Below the pieces are notes generated by a model, which did not search any database, was not told where the DNA came from, and saw nothing but the letters and a program-made list of their open reading frames with translations. From Paenibacillus sp. RC67 (GTDB lineage Bacteria > Bacillota > Bacilli > Paenibacillales > NBRC-103111), in assembly GCF_030020805.1 (NCBI RefSeq), contig NZ_CP125098.1, positions 5,603,501 through 5,667,500 on the forward strand: a stretch of 64,000 bases of DNA. Direction: 5' to 3'. Numbering within the stretch: the stretch's first letter is position 1; each line of letters opens with the position of its first letter. Made by a program: the position numbers and the translations under genes. This document shows, one piece after another, positions 25,981 to 36,275 of this stretch.

Positions 25981-28900
25981 CTAAATCAGTATTTTTTTCT
26001 TTTTGGCTTCTGCGATAGCTTTTGTCCGCCGGTTCACATTTAGTTTGCTAAAAATATTATGGATGTGAACCTTGACCGTGCCTGCCGTTACCCCCAACTG
26101 ATAAGCAATTTCCTTATTCGTCATTCCGGAAGCCATCAGGTTCAACACTTCAAGCTCGCGATCGGTCAAGGAGTCTACAGAGTCCTCCTCCTGCTTTTCC
26201 GTTGTCATGATCGACGAAATCGAAGTATCTCCGAACGAGCCGGACAGCTTCCAAACGAATAATGCTTGTGACGCCAGGATGCGAATCGTGGTGATCCTAT
26301 CATCAGCAATAAAGCGGCAGCTCCTGTTATCTTCCAAATAGAGCATTCCCGACAATTGTTCTTGTAAAAATAGCGGTAAGCAGCATACTGTCCGACTTTG
26401 ATTTCGGATAATATAAGGATCTGTTTGAAAAAGATCATCCTGTACGGCATTTTCGGATTGTACCCATTGTCCCAGCCGGGATGTGTACTGGATCATAGTA
26501 ACTGGCACTTCCTCGCTATCTTCCAAAGCTCTAGATAAGTCCACCACTTCCCCGTTAGCTCGCATAACGGCTTCCAAGCGTATATTGCCGTTCCTTAGCA
26601 CGAGCAAACATCCTTTTTCGGCATTGGAGGTCTCCATGATGATTTGCAGCAGATGCTTCTGAAGCTCCTTCAAGTCCAGCCCCTGGGACAAAGACAAAGA
26701 AGCTTTTACAATGGCACCAAAATCAATTTCTTTTGCAGCGGGCTCTTTCCTTAGTTCCAAACCTTCTGATGTACCAGAAATGTCGGTCTCATTTTGTTGG
26801 CGCTGCTCCAAGCTATTTTCTAAAATGACTGTGGATGCTCGTGATTGGTTACTAATCGTCTCTTGCAGCCACTGTGGATATTGTGCCTTTAATAGATATC
26901 GTTTGGACTCCGCTCCCCATACGCCATACATCTCATAGGCTTCTTGAATATAGCCTAGGGCAATTCTTTCTCTGCCTTTTTGCAAATGATACTTTGCCGC
27001 CAGCTCACAACCAACCGCTTGGTATTGTGCATAATTCCGCTCACGGGCGAACTGGATGGAACGGTCGTATAAATCGGTCATCTCCTGTTCATTTCCTTTT
27101 AGACGTGCTATTTCCGCTTGAATCAATAACAGCTTATGTCTGAAATTTTCCGGCGACATCCGGTCCCACGCCTTGAACTGCCGATATCTTCGCTTTAGCG
27201 TTTTGGAATATGCTCTCTTTTCGTTTACAGATAATTCCCCCCAAGCAGCTGCTATGGATAATGCCTCATAGAAGTGATGTTCCGCTAAGTGAGGAGCATG
27301 GGATGACAAATGCTCATAGGGATTGGCTTGTTCCGATAAACGGACAGCATCCCGATAGTACCCAAACAAATAGTACATTTGAGCTTTGTACGTGCATACT
27401 TGATACAGAGTTACGGCTTTGCCTTCATCCTTCATTACTTCTTCTAAAAATTCCGTTTCACCGGTCCTGCCGTCCGTGATCGACAGAATCTCCCCTTGGG
27501 AGCATCTCCAGCTTTTGGCCAATTCCATATAAATTAGCGCGTTTTTGAATACCAAGTCCTCTTTGGTTTGCTCGATCAACTGCAAATTTCTGCGATTGAC
27601 ATCGAACATGCGGTCCATAGAATCTCGAACGTAAGACAAATTAATAAGGCTGCCGATTGCATAGCTTGCGTATACATAATCTCCTGCCTCCAGCCCAAGT
27701 CTGGCTGCTTGCTCCAGCTTGACTTCATCATCTCGATCAAATCGTACCCAAGGTGATATGACTCCGTAGAACATGACATGCACTTTGGTTTTAATGGAGG
27801 CAACACCAGACCGATCGGCCAAGTCGATCGCTATTTGCCCCAGACGGTATCCCATCTGGTATTGACCGAGTGTAGTACCTAACAGCATGCCATATGCCGC
27901 ATATAAGCTGGGAGCTATTGATGAAGAACCATAATCGTAAACTAATCGAATGAATTTGGAGGCAATAATAGCAAAAACACTGCGATTGAAGAAGAACGTA
28001 GGCGCAACGAGAGCTACTAACAGCTCCATGACACCTTTAGCTTGAGGATCCGTCACTTCAGGTAAGGTGGGCAGCTCCTCCATCCTCTTATTCAACAGCC
28101 GCTTGGTTAAAAAAACTTCCTTGAGAATAACCCATTTATGCGGCTGTTCTGATATTCGAATACCGGCATCCCGCAGCACCTGAAGTCCTAAATCTATTGC
28201 TTGCGAATAGTTTCCTGTGTTGCTGTACCGTTCGATTTTTAATTTATATACTTGCACCCGTTCTGACCAATTGTGCGTCTGTTTCAAAAGTTTATTTAGT
28301 ATAGCGTCTGCCTGTTCATATAGTCCGCATAAGTAAGCGCACTCGGCACATTTTAAATGGAGTTGAAACATGAATTCAAATCGGTCATTCCAGAAGGATT
28401 CCGGGACACATTCAATCCCTGCTGTAAAATAATGCAGCGCCGTCGAATAGGCAGAAGATTGCAGTGCTTTCCTACCCGCTTCCTCGTTCAATGCGGCAAC
28501 CATTTCACGATCCTTTGGAGATAACAGGCCCAACGCATGATTATAATGATTCACAATATCGAACAACAATGCTTCTTTGTCACTTGAATGTTCTTTCAGC
28601 AAATAATGCCCTGCTTGATGATGAACTTCCATTAAACGTTGATGATCTAATATGGAATACGCCGCTTGCTGGATTTTGTCATGTGTAAATTGATATTCCC
28701 TGATAGATTCGGTATCCTCCGCCGTAACTAAGAGGCCCTCCTTAACGGCTGGAGACAATAACTCAACAAGCTCATGTTCCCTATGACCACTCACAGCAGT
28801 TAATAACGCAGCATTGAAATTATTCCCTAGACAGGCACTAGTAACAAGCAGTTCCTTGGAGCGCATCGGAATTTTATTGATACGATCCACCAAATAGTCC

Positions 28901-29832
28901 ATTTGACCGTCAATATCAGGAAAACGCTTGAGAGCATCCAACTGCCATTCCCACATAGGGCCTTGGGCATTGAATTGAATATATTGCTCGTCATATGCCA
29001 TTTTTAGCAGCTGCTTCAAATAAAGCGGATTGCCCACCGATTTGGCAAAAAATAAATGAGCTAATGGCAAGCATTCCGATGGACTGCATCCGAGTGAAGC
29101 CGCCACTATCTTTTGTATGTCACCGAAATCAAGAGGCTTAAGTGAGACTCGACGGACCGAATATCCCGTATGTTCCCCTAGCAGCCATTGTTCGATATTC
29201 CCCATACTTTCCTGTTCACGATAGGCTGCGATAACGAGGAGATTTTGACTTTCCGGAGCGACAATCAAGGAGTGCAGCAGCCTAAGCGAAGCCTCATCTG
29301 CCCATTGCACATCATCAAAAAACAAGACGAGGGGATGGTCCATCTGGCCAAACACTTGAACAAATCGACAAAAAACCGATTCAAACCGGTTCTGGGACTC
29401 AATAGGAGGAAGTTCCTCTAACGGCAGCTCCGGTTTAAGAAGCAGCTCCGCCTCTGGAATCAATTCCGTAATTACCGCGCTGTTCGGTCCAACCACTTCT
29501 TTCACTCGTTGGCTCCATGCTTGGAGAACTGGTTCAGGCTCCGTGAGCATCTGTCTAATGACAATTTGAAAACATTTAATTAAAGGCTCATAAGGGATTC
29601 CCGTGCTATACTGATCAAATTTACCTGTTGCAAATTTGCAAGCTCCAATAACGGTGGACTTAAAGCCCTTTTGCACGAGAGAGGTTTTCCCCAAGCCGGG
29701 CTGTCCCGAAATAACCACCAACTCGGTAGAACCAAGAGAAGCCCATCGAAATGCTTCTTGCAAAACGACCAATTCCTCTTCTCTTCCATAAATTTCATCC
29801 GGGATTTGGATGGTTTTATAAAGCTCTTGCAT
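25981..29832 (-). CDS. Large ATPase-TPR-GAF-LuxR transcriptional regulator
   Basis: 1283 residues, cytosolic. The N-terminal STAND-like AAA ATPase has Walker A ISGQPGLGKTS (43-50) and Walker B LVLFFDDVQWAD. A long alpha-helical TPR-like section (about 450-1010) follows, then a GAF domain (about 1040-1175, KGCLLVLRNGNIRLEAV...CLPLFLQEQLSGMLYLE) and a LuxR-type HTH (about 1220-1280, LTDRELEVLNLMASGMTNKE). The layout resembles LAL/MalT regulators in which ATP-driven assembly and ligand control DNA binding. It lies between a SARP-like response regulator and the Big_2/SLH surface protein, all on one strand; control of the surface gene is a reasonable inference. Confidence 0.9.
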   Translation of the reverse strand: MQELYKTIQIPDEIYGREEELVVLQEAFRWASLGSTELVVISGQPGLGKTSLVQKGFKSTVIGACKFATGKFDQYSTGIPYEPLIKCFQIVIRQMLTEPEPVLQAWSQRVKEVVGPNSAVITELIPEAELLLKPELPLEELPPIESQNRFESVFCRFVQVFGQMDHPLVLFFDDVQWADEASLRLLHSLIVAPESQNLLVIAAYREQESMGNIEQWLLGEHTGYSVRRVSLKPLDFGDIQKIVAASLGCSPSECLPLAHLFFAKSVGNPLYLKQLLKMAYDEQYIQFNAQGPMWEWQLDALKRFPDIDGQMDYLVDRINKIPMRSKELLVTSACLGNNFNAALLTAVSGHREHELVELLSPAVKEGLLVTAEDTESIREYQFTHDKIQQAAYSILDHQRLMEVHHQAGHYLLKEHSSDKEALLFDIVNHYNHALGLLSPKDREMVAALNEEAGRKALQSSAYSTALHYFTAGIECVPESFWNDRFEFMFQLHLKCAECAYLCGLYEQADAILNKLLKQTHNWSERVQVYKLKIERYSNTGNYSQAIDLGLQVLRDAGIRISEQPHKWVILKEVFLTKRLLNKRMEELPTLPEVTDPQAKGVMELLVALVAPTFFFNRSVFAIIASKFIRLVYDYGSSSIAPSLYAAYGMLLGTTLGQYQMGYRLGQIAIDLADRSGVASIKTKVHVMFYGVISPWVRFDRDDEVKLEQAARLGLEAGDYVYASYAIGSLINLSYVRDSMDRMFDVNRRNLQLIEQTKEDLVFKNALIYMELAKSWRCSQGEILSITDGRTGETEFLEEVMKDEGKAVTLYQVCTYKAQMYYLFGYYRDAVRLSEQANPYEHLSSHAPHLAEHHFYEALSIAAAWGELSVNEKRAYSKTLKRRYRQFKAWDRMSPENFRHKLLLIQAEIARLKGNEQEMTDLYDRSIQFARERNYAQYQAVGCELAAKYHLQKGRERIALGYIQEAYEMYGVWGAESKRYLLKAQYPQWLQETISNQSRASTVILENSLEQRQQNETDISGTSEGLELRKEPAAKEIDFGAIVKASLSLSQGLDLKELQKHLLQIIMETSNAEKGCLLVLRNGNIRLEAVMRANGEVVDLSRALEDSEEVPVTMIQYTSRLGQWVQSENAVQDDLFQTDPYIIRNQSRTVCCLPLFLQEQLSGMLYLEDNRSCRFIADDRITTIRILASQALFVWKLSGSFGDTSISSIMTTEKQEEDSVDSLTDRELEVLNLMASGMTNKEIAYQLGVTAGTVKVHIHNIFSKLNVNRRTKAIAEAKKKKILI

Positions 29833-29999
29833 GCTAACACTACCCCTTCATAAACAGCATACGTCCATATTGCATGTATAACTACAATAATTCGACAATA
29901 TGTGCTGTTCCCCTTGTTGTTCCTTCTGAAGGGAAGTGTTTTTTCTCGTTAACCATCAATTCGATAGATCCTTTTCACAGCGTACAAAAGAATACTATT

Positions 30000-31157
30000 T
30001 CAATTTCGGACAAATTGGTCCGATACAATGCTGTTCTCCGCAATAAGTGTGTATAATTGCACCGTCGCTGACTCCAGCTCAACGCCCATATTTCCCCGAA
30101 CCTCCCGGTCCAGCTGACGGAATACTTTTAAGGCTTCATTGCGCTTGTCCGCATGTAAGTAGAGCTTGATCAGCTCCCGTCCATCATTTTCAGAATCAGG
30201 AGTTAGCTCCAAAATGCGCTGCAAGCTATCAATTGCAAGCAGCACATTACCACTCTTCATAAAGTGTTTATATACAATCCTCAATGCTTGGATATATTTA
30301 GTAGTGAGTTTTTCCTGTTTCCATACAGCCCATTGAAAGTCGCAACCATCCAAATAGTCACCTCTACGCAAAGCGTTCATCCTTCTATACTGCCGTTCAT
30401 CCAAGCAGCCTTCTGATACTGCTGTTTCCATCAAAGCCAGAAATGCCGGCAAATCACTCTCCATTCCATTACCACTAATGACATAACCTCCTCCGCGCTT
30501 TTCTATACTGGCAGGAACGCCATTTATTTGGAAGCTTTTACGCAAATAAGATAAGCAGGTATATAAGTACGCTTTCGCTTTCTTAAGATCAGATTCGGGC
30601 CAGAGCGATTCAATAATAGTAGATGCTGTAACTTCGTTGCCGCCATGGTGCACTAAAAACGCGCATAGTTCTTTTTCTTTGTTTGTTTTCCATTGAAGCA
30701 TTCCATGTGCTGTATGAATATTAAATCCGCCTAAACATTGCGCAAAGATTTGTCCAACGCCTGCATTATTGACGGATATACGATCAGATAAGGCTTTCAC
30801 AATGCGAGAAACCGTGTTACTCAATCTATCTTTCGTAATAGGCTTTAACAAATAATCCATCGAGCCGATTTCAAAGGCTTCAATAGCATATTTTGAAGAA
30901 GAGCTAATAAAGACAACCTGTGTATGGGGTCTCATCGCTTTAATCTTCCTCGCCGTTTCCATCCGCTTTTTCCCAGGCATTTGAATATCCATAAATACTA
31001 CATCCACATCGGTCGCTTCAAGCTCCTTTAATGCTTTCAAAGGATTGTCGTAGCGTGTAACAATAATCGCTACGTCACAAAGCTCAAGCAATAAAATCTC
31101 CAAACGATCCAGCGCGTTTTCATCGTCATCTATCAACATAACGCGAATTATTGCCAT
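30000..31157 (-). CDS. SARP-like response regulator (REC-winged helix-BTAD)
   Basis: 385 residues. The receiver domain has the acidic pair IDDDE and phosphoacceptor D57 (FMDIQMPG), with K in LLKPITK. A winged-helix domain (about 150-235, ESLWPESDLKKAKAYLYTCL) and a BTAD-type helical repeat domain (about 245-370, ending MGVELESATVQLYTLIAE) follow. No histidine kinase is adjacent. The start has GAGGAG upstream. It precedes the LuxR-type ATPase regulator by 167 bases on the same strand, so the two may form a regulatory pair. Bases 29833-29999 show no other gene. Confidence 0.88.
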   Translation of the reverse strand: MAIIRVMLIDDDENALDRLEILLLELCDVAIIVTRYDNPLKALKELEATDVDVVFMDIQMPGKKRMETARKIKAMRPHTQVVFISSSSKYAIEAFEIGSMDYLLKPITKDRLSNTVSRIVKALSDRISVNNAGVGQIFAQCLGGFNIHTAHGMLQWKTNKEKELCAFLVHHGGNEVTASTIIESLWPESDLKKAKAYLYTCLSYLRKSFQINGVPASIEKRGGGYVISGNGMESDLPAFLALMETAVSEGCLDERQYRRMNALRRGDYLDGCDFQWAVWKQEKLTTKYIQALRIVYKHFMKSGNVLLAIDSLQRILELTPDSENDGRELIKLYLHADKRNEALKVFRQLDREVRGNMGVELESATVQLYTLIAENSIVSDQFVRN

Positions 31158-31310
31158 TCACTCCTCTTGATCATGAATATACCCTTCGGTCTAAGCGATA
31201 GTTTCTTGCAAAACCAAATCCTTGATGATTGTACTAAATGGTTCTCACAAGAAACTCACAATCGCTTATTTAGTTCGTGAATTGCTCCGTACAGATATGT
31301 TGTCAATCAA

Positions 31311-31358
31311 AAAGATCGCCCTCCCATAAGCCTATTTCTAGGCGGAGAGCGATCTTTA
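31311..31358 (-). terminator. Intrinsic terminator of the YesMN/sugar-transporter operon
   Basis: AAAGATCGC and GCGATCTTT flank a second nested stem and a T-rich tail on the minus strand, 31 bases after the YesN stop. It ends the transcription unit begun near 38080. Bases 31158-31310 show nothing further. Confidence 0.82.
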
Positions 31359-31388
31359 TTTTATTGAATAACCAAACTTACCACTCAT

Positions 31389-32990
31389 TCAATGAACATT
31401 GTTCTTATAATCTGTTGGCGAGAACCCGGTATACTTCTTGAAACATTGACTGAAATATTGCGGATTGCTGTACCCGACCTTCTCCGCTACTTCATAGGAT
31501 TTCAAGCCGCTCATTCTAAGCAATTCTGTCGCTGCTTTCATACGAACTTGCAGCAGAAAGTCACTGAATGTAATATTTTTCTCCTTCTTAAAGAGAATAC
31601 TCAAGTAAGTCGGGCTGATATGTACGAAACGGGCGACCTCTTGAAGGGATAACCCTTCCGTACCGTAGTTGTTTTCGATATATTCAATTGCCTTATGAAC
31701 TATACTTTTCGTTTGGATTTCCCGCTGAAGATTCGTAATGTCAATGAAGCGATTGGTCAACTGACGTATCGAATCAAAGATGTCCTGAACCGTTTGGAAT
31801 CGTTCTAACTCATTATAATAAGTGTAGAACGACTCCATACTATCCTTAAATCTTTCATTTCGCTTCACGATCTCTTCCAACTCTTTGAACATAAGAAGAC
31901 TGATCTCGATTCCGATTAACCGAACTTGAACCAATGACACGAATTTAATTTCCAGCACCTTTTGTTCAATGCCATCCAGAATAGCATGTGCTTCTTTATG
32001 CAGCCCAAGCTTAACCTTCATAACAAGTTCACTCTCTAATCCGTTTAATATGATTTCCGTTGAGCAAGTGGGGGGAAGACCCGTATCCCCAACAGTCAGT
32101 ACCCTATTCTTGCCGATCATATGTCGGAATTCAATAGCCGCTTTCGCATCACGATAAGACCTTGAAATATCACCAGGATGATCATAGATAAAGCCAATCC
32201 CGACAGTCACAGTCGTTTTCAAATATTTTTCTACATTACCTCGAATGGTCTCCGCTATTTGTAGCGTGTTCTGTTCGATCAGGTCCTGCTCTCCCTCTCC
32301 ACAATAGATGATAACAATCTCTCCATCCTCCGAATCGAAAACAACTCCCTCATAATCTCGCAACATTTCCTCGGCAACATTCAGTATGCAGTATTTCAGC
32401 ATTTCTTTACCTAAGCGGTTCTGGTAATCGGGATAGCTATAATCGTCTGCAGTTAATAAGATAACCACATATCGGGCTCTTGGCAGTCTGAAATTGAGAA
32501 AGTCGCTGTGGGAACGAATATCGTCCGCGGATAAATTCTCTTTAATTAATTTCTCCAGAAATCTTTGTCGCAGCAGTGGCATGCCTTCAACGACCTTCCG
32601 CTTCATTTCGTTCTCATATTCAAGCTCGGCCATCGCCCTTTTGGCTGTGTCCAAAAGATGTTGAGTATCAACAGGCTTCAGCAGATAGTCAAAAACCTTT
32701 AATTTCAACGCCCGATGAGCAAGCTCAAATTCGTCAAAGCTGGTCAGCATAATAATCTTCATTTCTGGGAACTTCTCTTTCACAACCTCCGTCAGTTGAA
32801 ACCCATCCATAAAAGGCATTCGGATATCTGTTAATAGAAGATTAGGCCTCACTTCAGCAATCAGGCTTAAAGCTTCCTCCCCGTCTCTAGCCGACCCAAC
32901 GAGAGTAAATCCATTCTGTTCCCAAGGGACCGTCCGCGACAACCCTTTGCGAATAATGCTGTCGTCATCTACAATGACCACCTTCATCAT
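31389..32990 (-). CDS. yesN: YesN-type AraC response regulator
   Basis: 533 residues from the ATG at 32990 (AGGAGGG upstream). The receiver domain has VVIVDDDSIIRKGL, phosphoacceptor in LLTDIRMPFMDGF and K in LLKPVDT. A central helical region leads to a C-terminal pair of AraC helix-turn-helix units (LSLQEVARFVHISPTYLSIL and SYEVAEKVGYSNPQYFSQCF) and FSPTDYK. It is the partner of the YesM-type kinase 20 bases upstream. In Bacillus, YesNM-type pairs respond to pectin-derived oligosaccharides; the same role is inferred here from the adjacent transporter. Confidence 0.9.
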   Translation of the reverse strand: MMKVVIVDDDSIIRKGLSRTVPWEQNGFTLVGSARDGEEALSLIAEVRPNLLLTDIRMPFMDGFQLTEVVKEKFPEMKIIMLTSFDEFELAHRALKLKVFDYLLKPVDTQHLLDTAKRAMAELEYENEMKRKVVEGMPLLRQRFLEKLIKENLSADDIRSHSDFLNFRLPRARYVVILLTADDYSYPDYQNRLGKEMLKYCILNVAEEMLRDYEGVVFDSEDGEIVIIYCGEGEQDLIEQNTLQIAETIRGNVEKYLKTTVTVGIGFIYDHPGDISRSYRDAKAAIEFRHMIGKNRVLTVGDTGLPPTCSTEIILNGLESELVMKVKLGLHKEAHAILDGIEQKVLEIKFVSLVQVRLIGIEISLLMFKELEEIVKRNERFKDSMESFYTYYNELERFQTVQDIFDSIRQLTNRFIDITNLQREIQTKSIVHKAIEYIENNYGTEGLSLQEVARFVHISPTYLSILFKKEKNITFSDFLLQVRMKAATELLRMSGLKSYEVAEKVGYSNPQYFSQCFKKYTGFSPTDYKNNVH

Positions 32991-33009
32991 ATTAACACCC
33001 TCCTGTTTG

Positions 33010-34773
33010 TTATCCATAAAATGGGATTCTTATCGTCACGATGATACCACCATGAAGTTTATTTTCGTAGATTAGGCCATAAGATGTTCCATAGTTAAGC
33101 TGAAGACGCTTATTTACATTAAGAATGCCAAAACCCAGCACACTCTCACTAGCTTCCTCTACCATTAAACTTTGATTAATTGCTTTCACGTCTTCTTCTG
33201 GCATCCCCTTGCCGTTATCCTCCACATATAGCTGTACCTCTTGATTATTGTGTAATTGCCCCCAAATTCGTATCAAGCCTTGTCCTCGTTTTTGCTTCAT
33301 TCCATGATAAATAGCATTTTCAATTAAAGGCTGTAAAGTCAGCTTAACAATATGGCAATTCATTATTTCCGGTTCGATGTCAATTTCATAGCTAAAATCC
33401 TCGCCATACCTCATCTGCTGAATATACAAATAATTTCGGATATGCTCGATCTCTTGGGATATTGGGATATTTTCATTCCCTTTATTAATGCTAATTCGAT
33501 AGAAGTTAGATAAAGCTGTCACCATCTTGGCAGCGTCTTTATTTTCTTCCATATCACAAAGCTGTTTAATCGAAAATAACGTATTATACAAAAAATGAGG
33601 TTTAATCTGGGACTGTAGAACAGCCAACTCCGCTGACCTCTTCTTCTCCTGCTCCTCCTTAACTTCCTTTAACAGATTCTTGATTCTAAGCGTCATTTCC
33701 TGAATGCCTCTGCTAAGTATGCCGATTTCATTAGAAGGAAACGTTTTGTACCTAATTTCCAAATTTCCATCGTCAATACGATTTACTTTATGGGTTAATT
33801 TAATCAGTGGCTTTGTAATGATATGAACGATAATATTGGAGAGAATTGCAGCAAACACAATGACCAATAGCATCACCGTAATGATCACCAATCCAATAGA
33901 ATTCACCTTGTTAAAAAGCTCACTTTCCGGCACAATTGCAGCGATCTTCCATTTATTGATGCTTAACGTATCGTAAACAATCAACATCTTTTCGCCATAT
34001 TTATTCGTGATATTGATTTGACCGGAGGGCTCATCAGCTGTCATTAGCTGCTTTTGCAAAACTGTATCATCCATATCATAGTGTTGTTCTACATTTTTAA
34101 AGCTCATTACCCCATCATTGCTAACGATGCATAAATAACCATTGGTGCTGATCTTCGCATTGTTTAATAAATCGCTAAAGTATCGACTCTTCAAATTCAT
34201 CATGAATATTCCCTTTGTATGCGATGTATCTTTGCCAAACATGCGATAAACACTGATCACCTGCGGTGTAGCTAACTTATCTTCATCATGTATATTAAGC
34301 CATTTCATTACCGATAGGCGATCGCTTTCCAATTTATTACTGTAATCTTCTAAAGATATATGGACGGTTGAGCCTAAAGAATTTTGTTTAAAAAGAGATA
34401 CTCGTCCCTCATTGTAATAAAACAATACAGAATCCAGCATGGAATAGCGTTCAAAATAAGAGTCTAATGCCTTATTCATAAAAATGTAATCCTCTGGGTC
34501 AAGGGAAACATCCGGAGCATCCGTCTTATTCATTATAGTTATCCATTCGGATTTATTTTCCAGACCAATAAGTTCCACAATAAACGCAGTTAGCTTATCG
34601 TTTAATAGGCTTTTCGTTTGAGCAATAGTATCGTTTAAATTGGTGTAAGCGTTTTCTTCTAACTGCTGTGAAGCCAGAATAAATGAAACCGTACCTGTGA
34701 CCAGAACAAATAATATGATAATGGGGACAAATAACCAAAGGATCGTTGATTTTAATGAACGAAATACCGGCAC
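33010..34773 (-). CDS. yesM: YesM-type sensor histidine kinase
   Basis: About 587 residues from the GTG at 34773, which has GGGGGAG 6 nt upstream; the ATG at 34800 lacks a site. First membrane span LWLFVPIIILFVLVTGTVSF, an extracellular sensor of about 240 residues, a second span (IGLVIITVMLLVIVFAAIL), HAMP, then a His_kinase domain with QIKPHFLYNTL (H phosphoacceptor) and an ATP-binding DNGKGMPEED, FGILNVNKRL. It is co-directional with YesN and the sugar transporter. Its ligand is likely an oligosaccharide or binding protein of the neighbouring importer. Confidence 0.9.
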   Translation of the reverse strand: MPVFRSLKSTILWLFVPIIILFVLVTGTVSFILASQQLEENAYTNLNDTIAQTKSLLNDKLTAFIVELIGLENKSEWITIMNKTDAPDVSLDPEDYIFMNKALDSYFERYSMLDSVLFYYNEGRVSLFKQNSLGSTVHISLEDYSNKLESDRLSVMKWLNIHDEDKLATPQVISVYRMFGKDTSHTKGIFMMNLKSRYFSDLLNNAKISTNGYLCIVSNDGVMSFKNVEQHYDMDDTVLQKQLMTADEPSGQINITNKYGEKMLIVYDTLSINKWKIAAIVPESELFNKVNSIGLVIITVMLLVIVFAAILSNIIVHIITKPLIKLTHKVNRIDDGNLEIRYKTFPSNEIGILSRGIQEMTLRIKNLLKEVKEEQEKKRSAELAVLQSQIKPHFLYNTLFSIKQLCDMEENKDAAKMVTALSNFYRISINKGNENIPISQEIEHIRNYLYIQQMRYGEDFSYEIDIEPEIMNCHIVKLTLQPLIENAIYHGMKQKRGQGLIRIWGQLHNNQEVQLYVEDNGKGMPEEDVKAINQSLMVEEASESVLGFGILNVNKRLQLNYGTSYGLIYENKLHGGIIVTIRIPFYG

Positions 34774-34803
34774 AGAGTTTCTCCCCCTATATAACAACAT
34801 TCA

Positions 34804-34828
34804 GGGAGAACAAATGATTGTTCACCCC
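34804..34828 (-). promoter_or_regulatory. Hairpin between binding-protein and kinase genes
   Basis: GAACAA-TCAT-TTGTTC with flanking G/C pairs but no T tract lies just after the solute-binding-protein stop. Such hairpins commonly stabilise the abundant binding-protein mRNA relative to the downstream genes. Confidence 0.45.
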
Positions 34829-34850
34829 AAATGTGATGGATACATCTTGC

Positions 34851-36194
34851 TTATTTTTTCATTGCAGCATCATAGTCCGCTTTGGCTTTTTCCATCGAAG
34901 TTGCCCAGCCTTTAACGAATTCATCAACGGTCATTTTACCTGTCAGCACTTTTTGGAAATCAGGCTCCAGCTGTTGAGTCGTGATCTTTGTATAATCCGG
35001 GAGATGAGTAGGAAGACTTAATGAAGCCGTATCTTTGTCCGCCAGTACTTCTGCCGCTTGTTGGATATGCTGCGTGTTTTTTACGTAATCACTTTTCAGT
35101 GAATCGGTGTTAGTAGGCATTTGACCAATATTTTCATTCCAATACGTCTGGCTTTCGGCATTCATTAAGAAGCTTAAGAATTTCCACGCCTCCTGAGGAT
35201 GTTTGGAGTTTTTAAACATGACCAATCCATTGGCAACAGGAACTACGACTCTTTTTCCGTTAGCTGCTTTGGGTGGAATGACACCGGCAAATTTACTGTT
35301 ACCTAGGTTCGTTACGTGGTCGTTATAAGAACCAAAGTTATGTTGAATGATGGCCGTTGTACCTGTGTCGAACGTTGCGTTCATTTCTTTATTACTGTTA
35401 GTGACGTCACTTACAGGCGTATTCTTTTTATATAGAGCTACATACTTATTCAAAAATTCCGTGATTTTCGGATCTCTAACCGTAGCTTTGCCATCAGGCG
35501 TAAAATATTCTGTGATACCGGAATAGGCATAAATCATAGAGGTAAGCTGATTGATGCTTCCTGACCCTCCGCGAATGCTGAATCCGTAACGATTATTTTT
35601 GATATCCGTGAGCTTATCAACATCCGTAAAGAAGTCGTCCCAGGTTGTAGGTGCTTTCAAACCTGCTTCCTTTACCCAATCTGTTCGATACCAGAGTATA
35701 TCCAAGAACATCGTATGCGGCAGATAATACAGCTTTTTGGATGCTGTCAGCCCGCGATCGAACTCAAGTATATTTGATGCAATCTTGTCTTTATCACTCC
35801 AATCCTTAAAATACGGATCGAGTTCTTGAACAGCTCCTTTTGCTACAAAATCGGATAACCACACCATATTGATACCCGCCACATCCGGAGTATCGTTAGC
35901 CGCAATGGAAACATCATACTTTTGCTTAGCGCCACTCGCTGGTATTCCCACATATTCAACTTGAATGTTCGGATTTTTAGCTTGAAACCTCTTAATCAAT
36001 TCTTCGTAAAAAGGAGTTCGGTTAGGGCCAGGATTTTCATCCCAGAATGTAAGCTTCACATTTTCTGTCGATTTGGCGGTCTGATCCGATTTCGTCCCCG
36101 TGTTGCTTACCTCTCCTCCACTGCCGCAACCAGATAAGGTCAACGATAAGGCCGAGCCCATTAGTATTAACATCTTAAGACCCTTTTTGTACAC
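34851..36194 (-). CDS. Sugar-binding lipoprotein of ABC importer (family 1 SBP)
   Basis: 447 residues. The signal ends in the lipobox LSGC (C23), so it is anchored outside the membrane. The mature part has the extracellular-solute-binding fold: KLTFWDENPGPNRTPFYEEL, FQAKNPNIQVEYVG, YYLPHTMFLDILWYRTDWVKEAG and ASLSLPTHLPDYTK. It delivers sugar to the two permeases just upstream; the ATPase gene is absent and is probably a shared MsmX-type subunit. GTG start with AAGGAG upstream. The substrate is unknown. Confidence 0.9.
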   Translation of the reverse strand: MYKKGLKMLILMGSALSLTLSGCGSGGEVSNTGTKSDQTAKSTENVKLTFWDENPGPNRTPFYEELIKRFQAKNPNIQVEYVGIPASGAKQKYDVSIAANDTPDVAGINMVWLSDFVAKGAVQELDPYFKDWSDKDKIASNILEFDRGLTASKKLYYLPHTMFLDILWYRTDWVKEAGLKAPTTWDDFFTDVDKLTDIKNNRYGFSIRGGSGSINQLTSMIYAYSGITEYFTPDGKATVRDPKITEFLNKYVALYKKNTPVSDVTNSNKEMNATFDTGTTAIIQHNFGSYNDHVTNLGNSKFAGVIPPKAANGKRVVVPVANGLVMFKNSKHPQEAWKFLSFLMNAESQTYWNENIGQMPTNTDSLKSDYVKNTQHIQQAAEVLADKDTASLSLPTHLPDYTKITTQQLEPDFQKVLTGKMTVDEFVKGWATSMEKAKADYDAAMKK

Positions 36195-36275
36195 GCTAAC
36201 ATCTCCTTAATAGTATTAATATATGCTAAATCCCTTTTCGAATAAAGACTCGATAAGAGAATTAGTTCGAAAATA

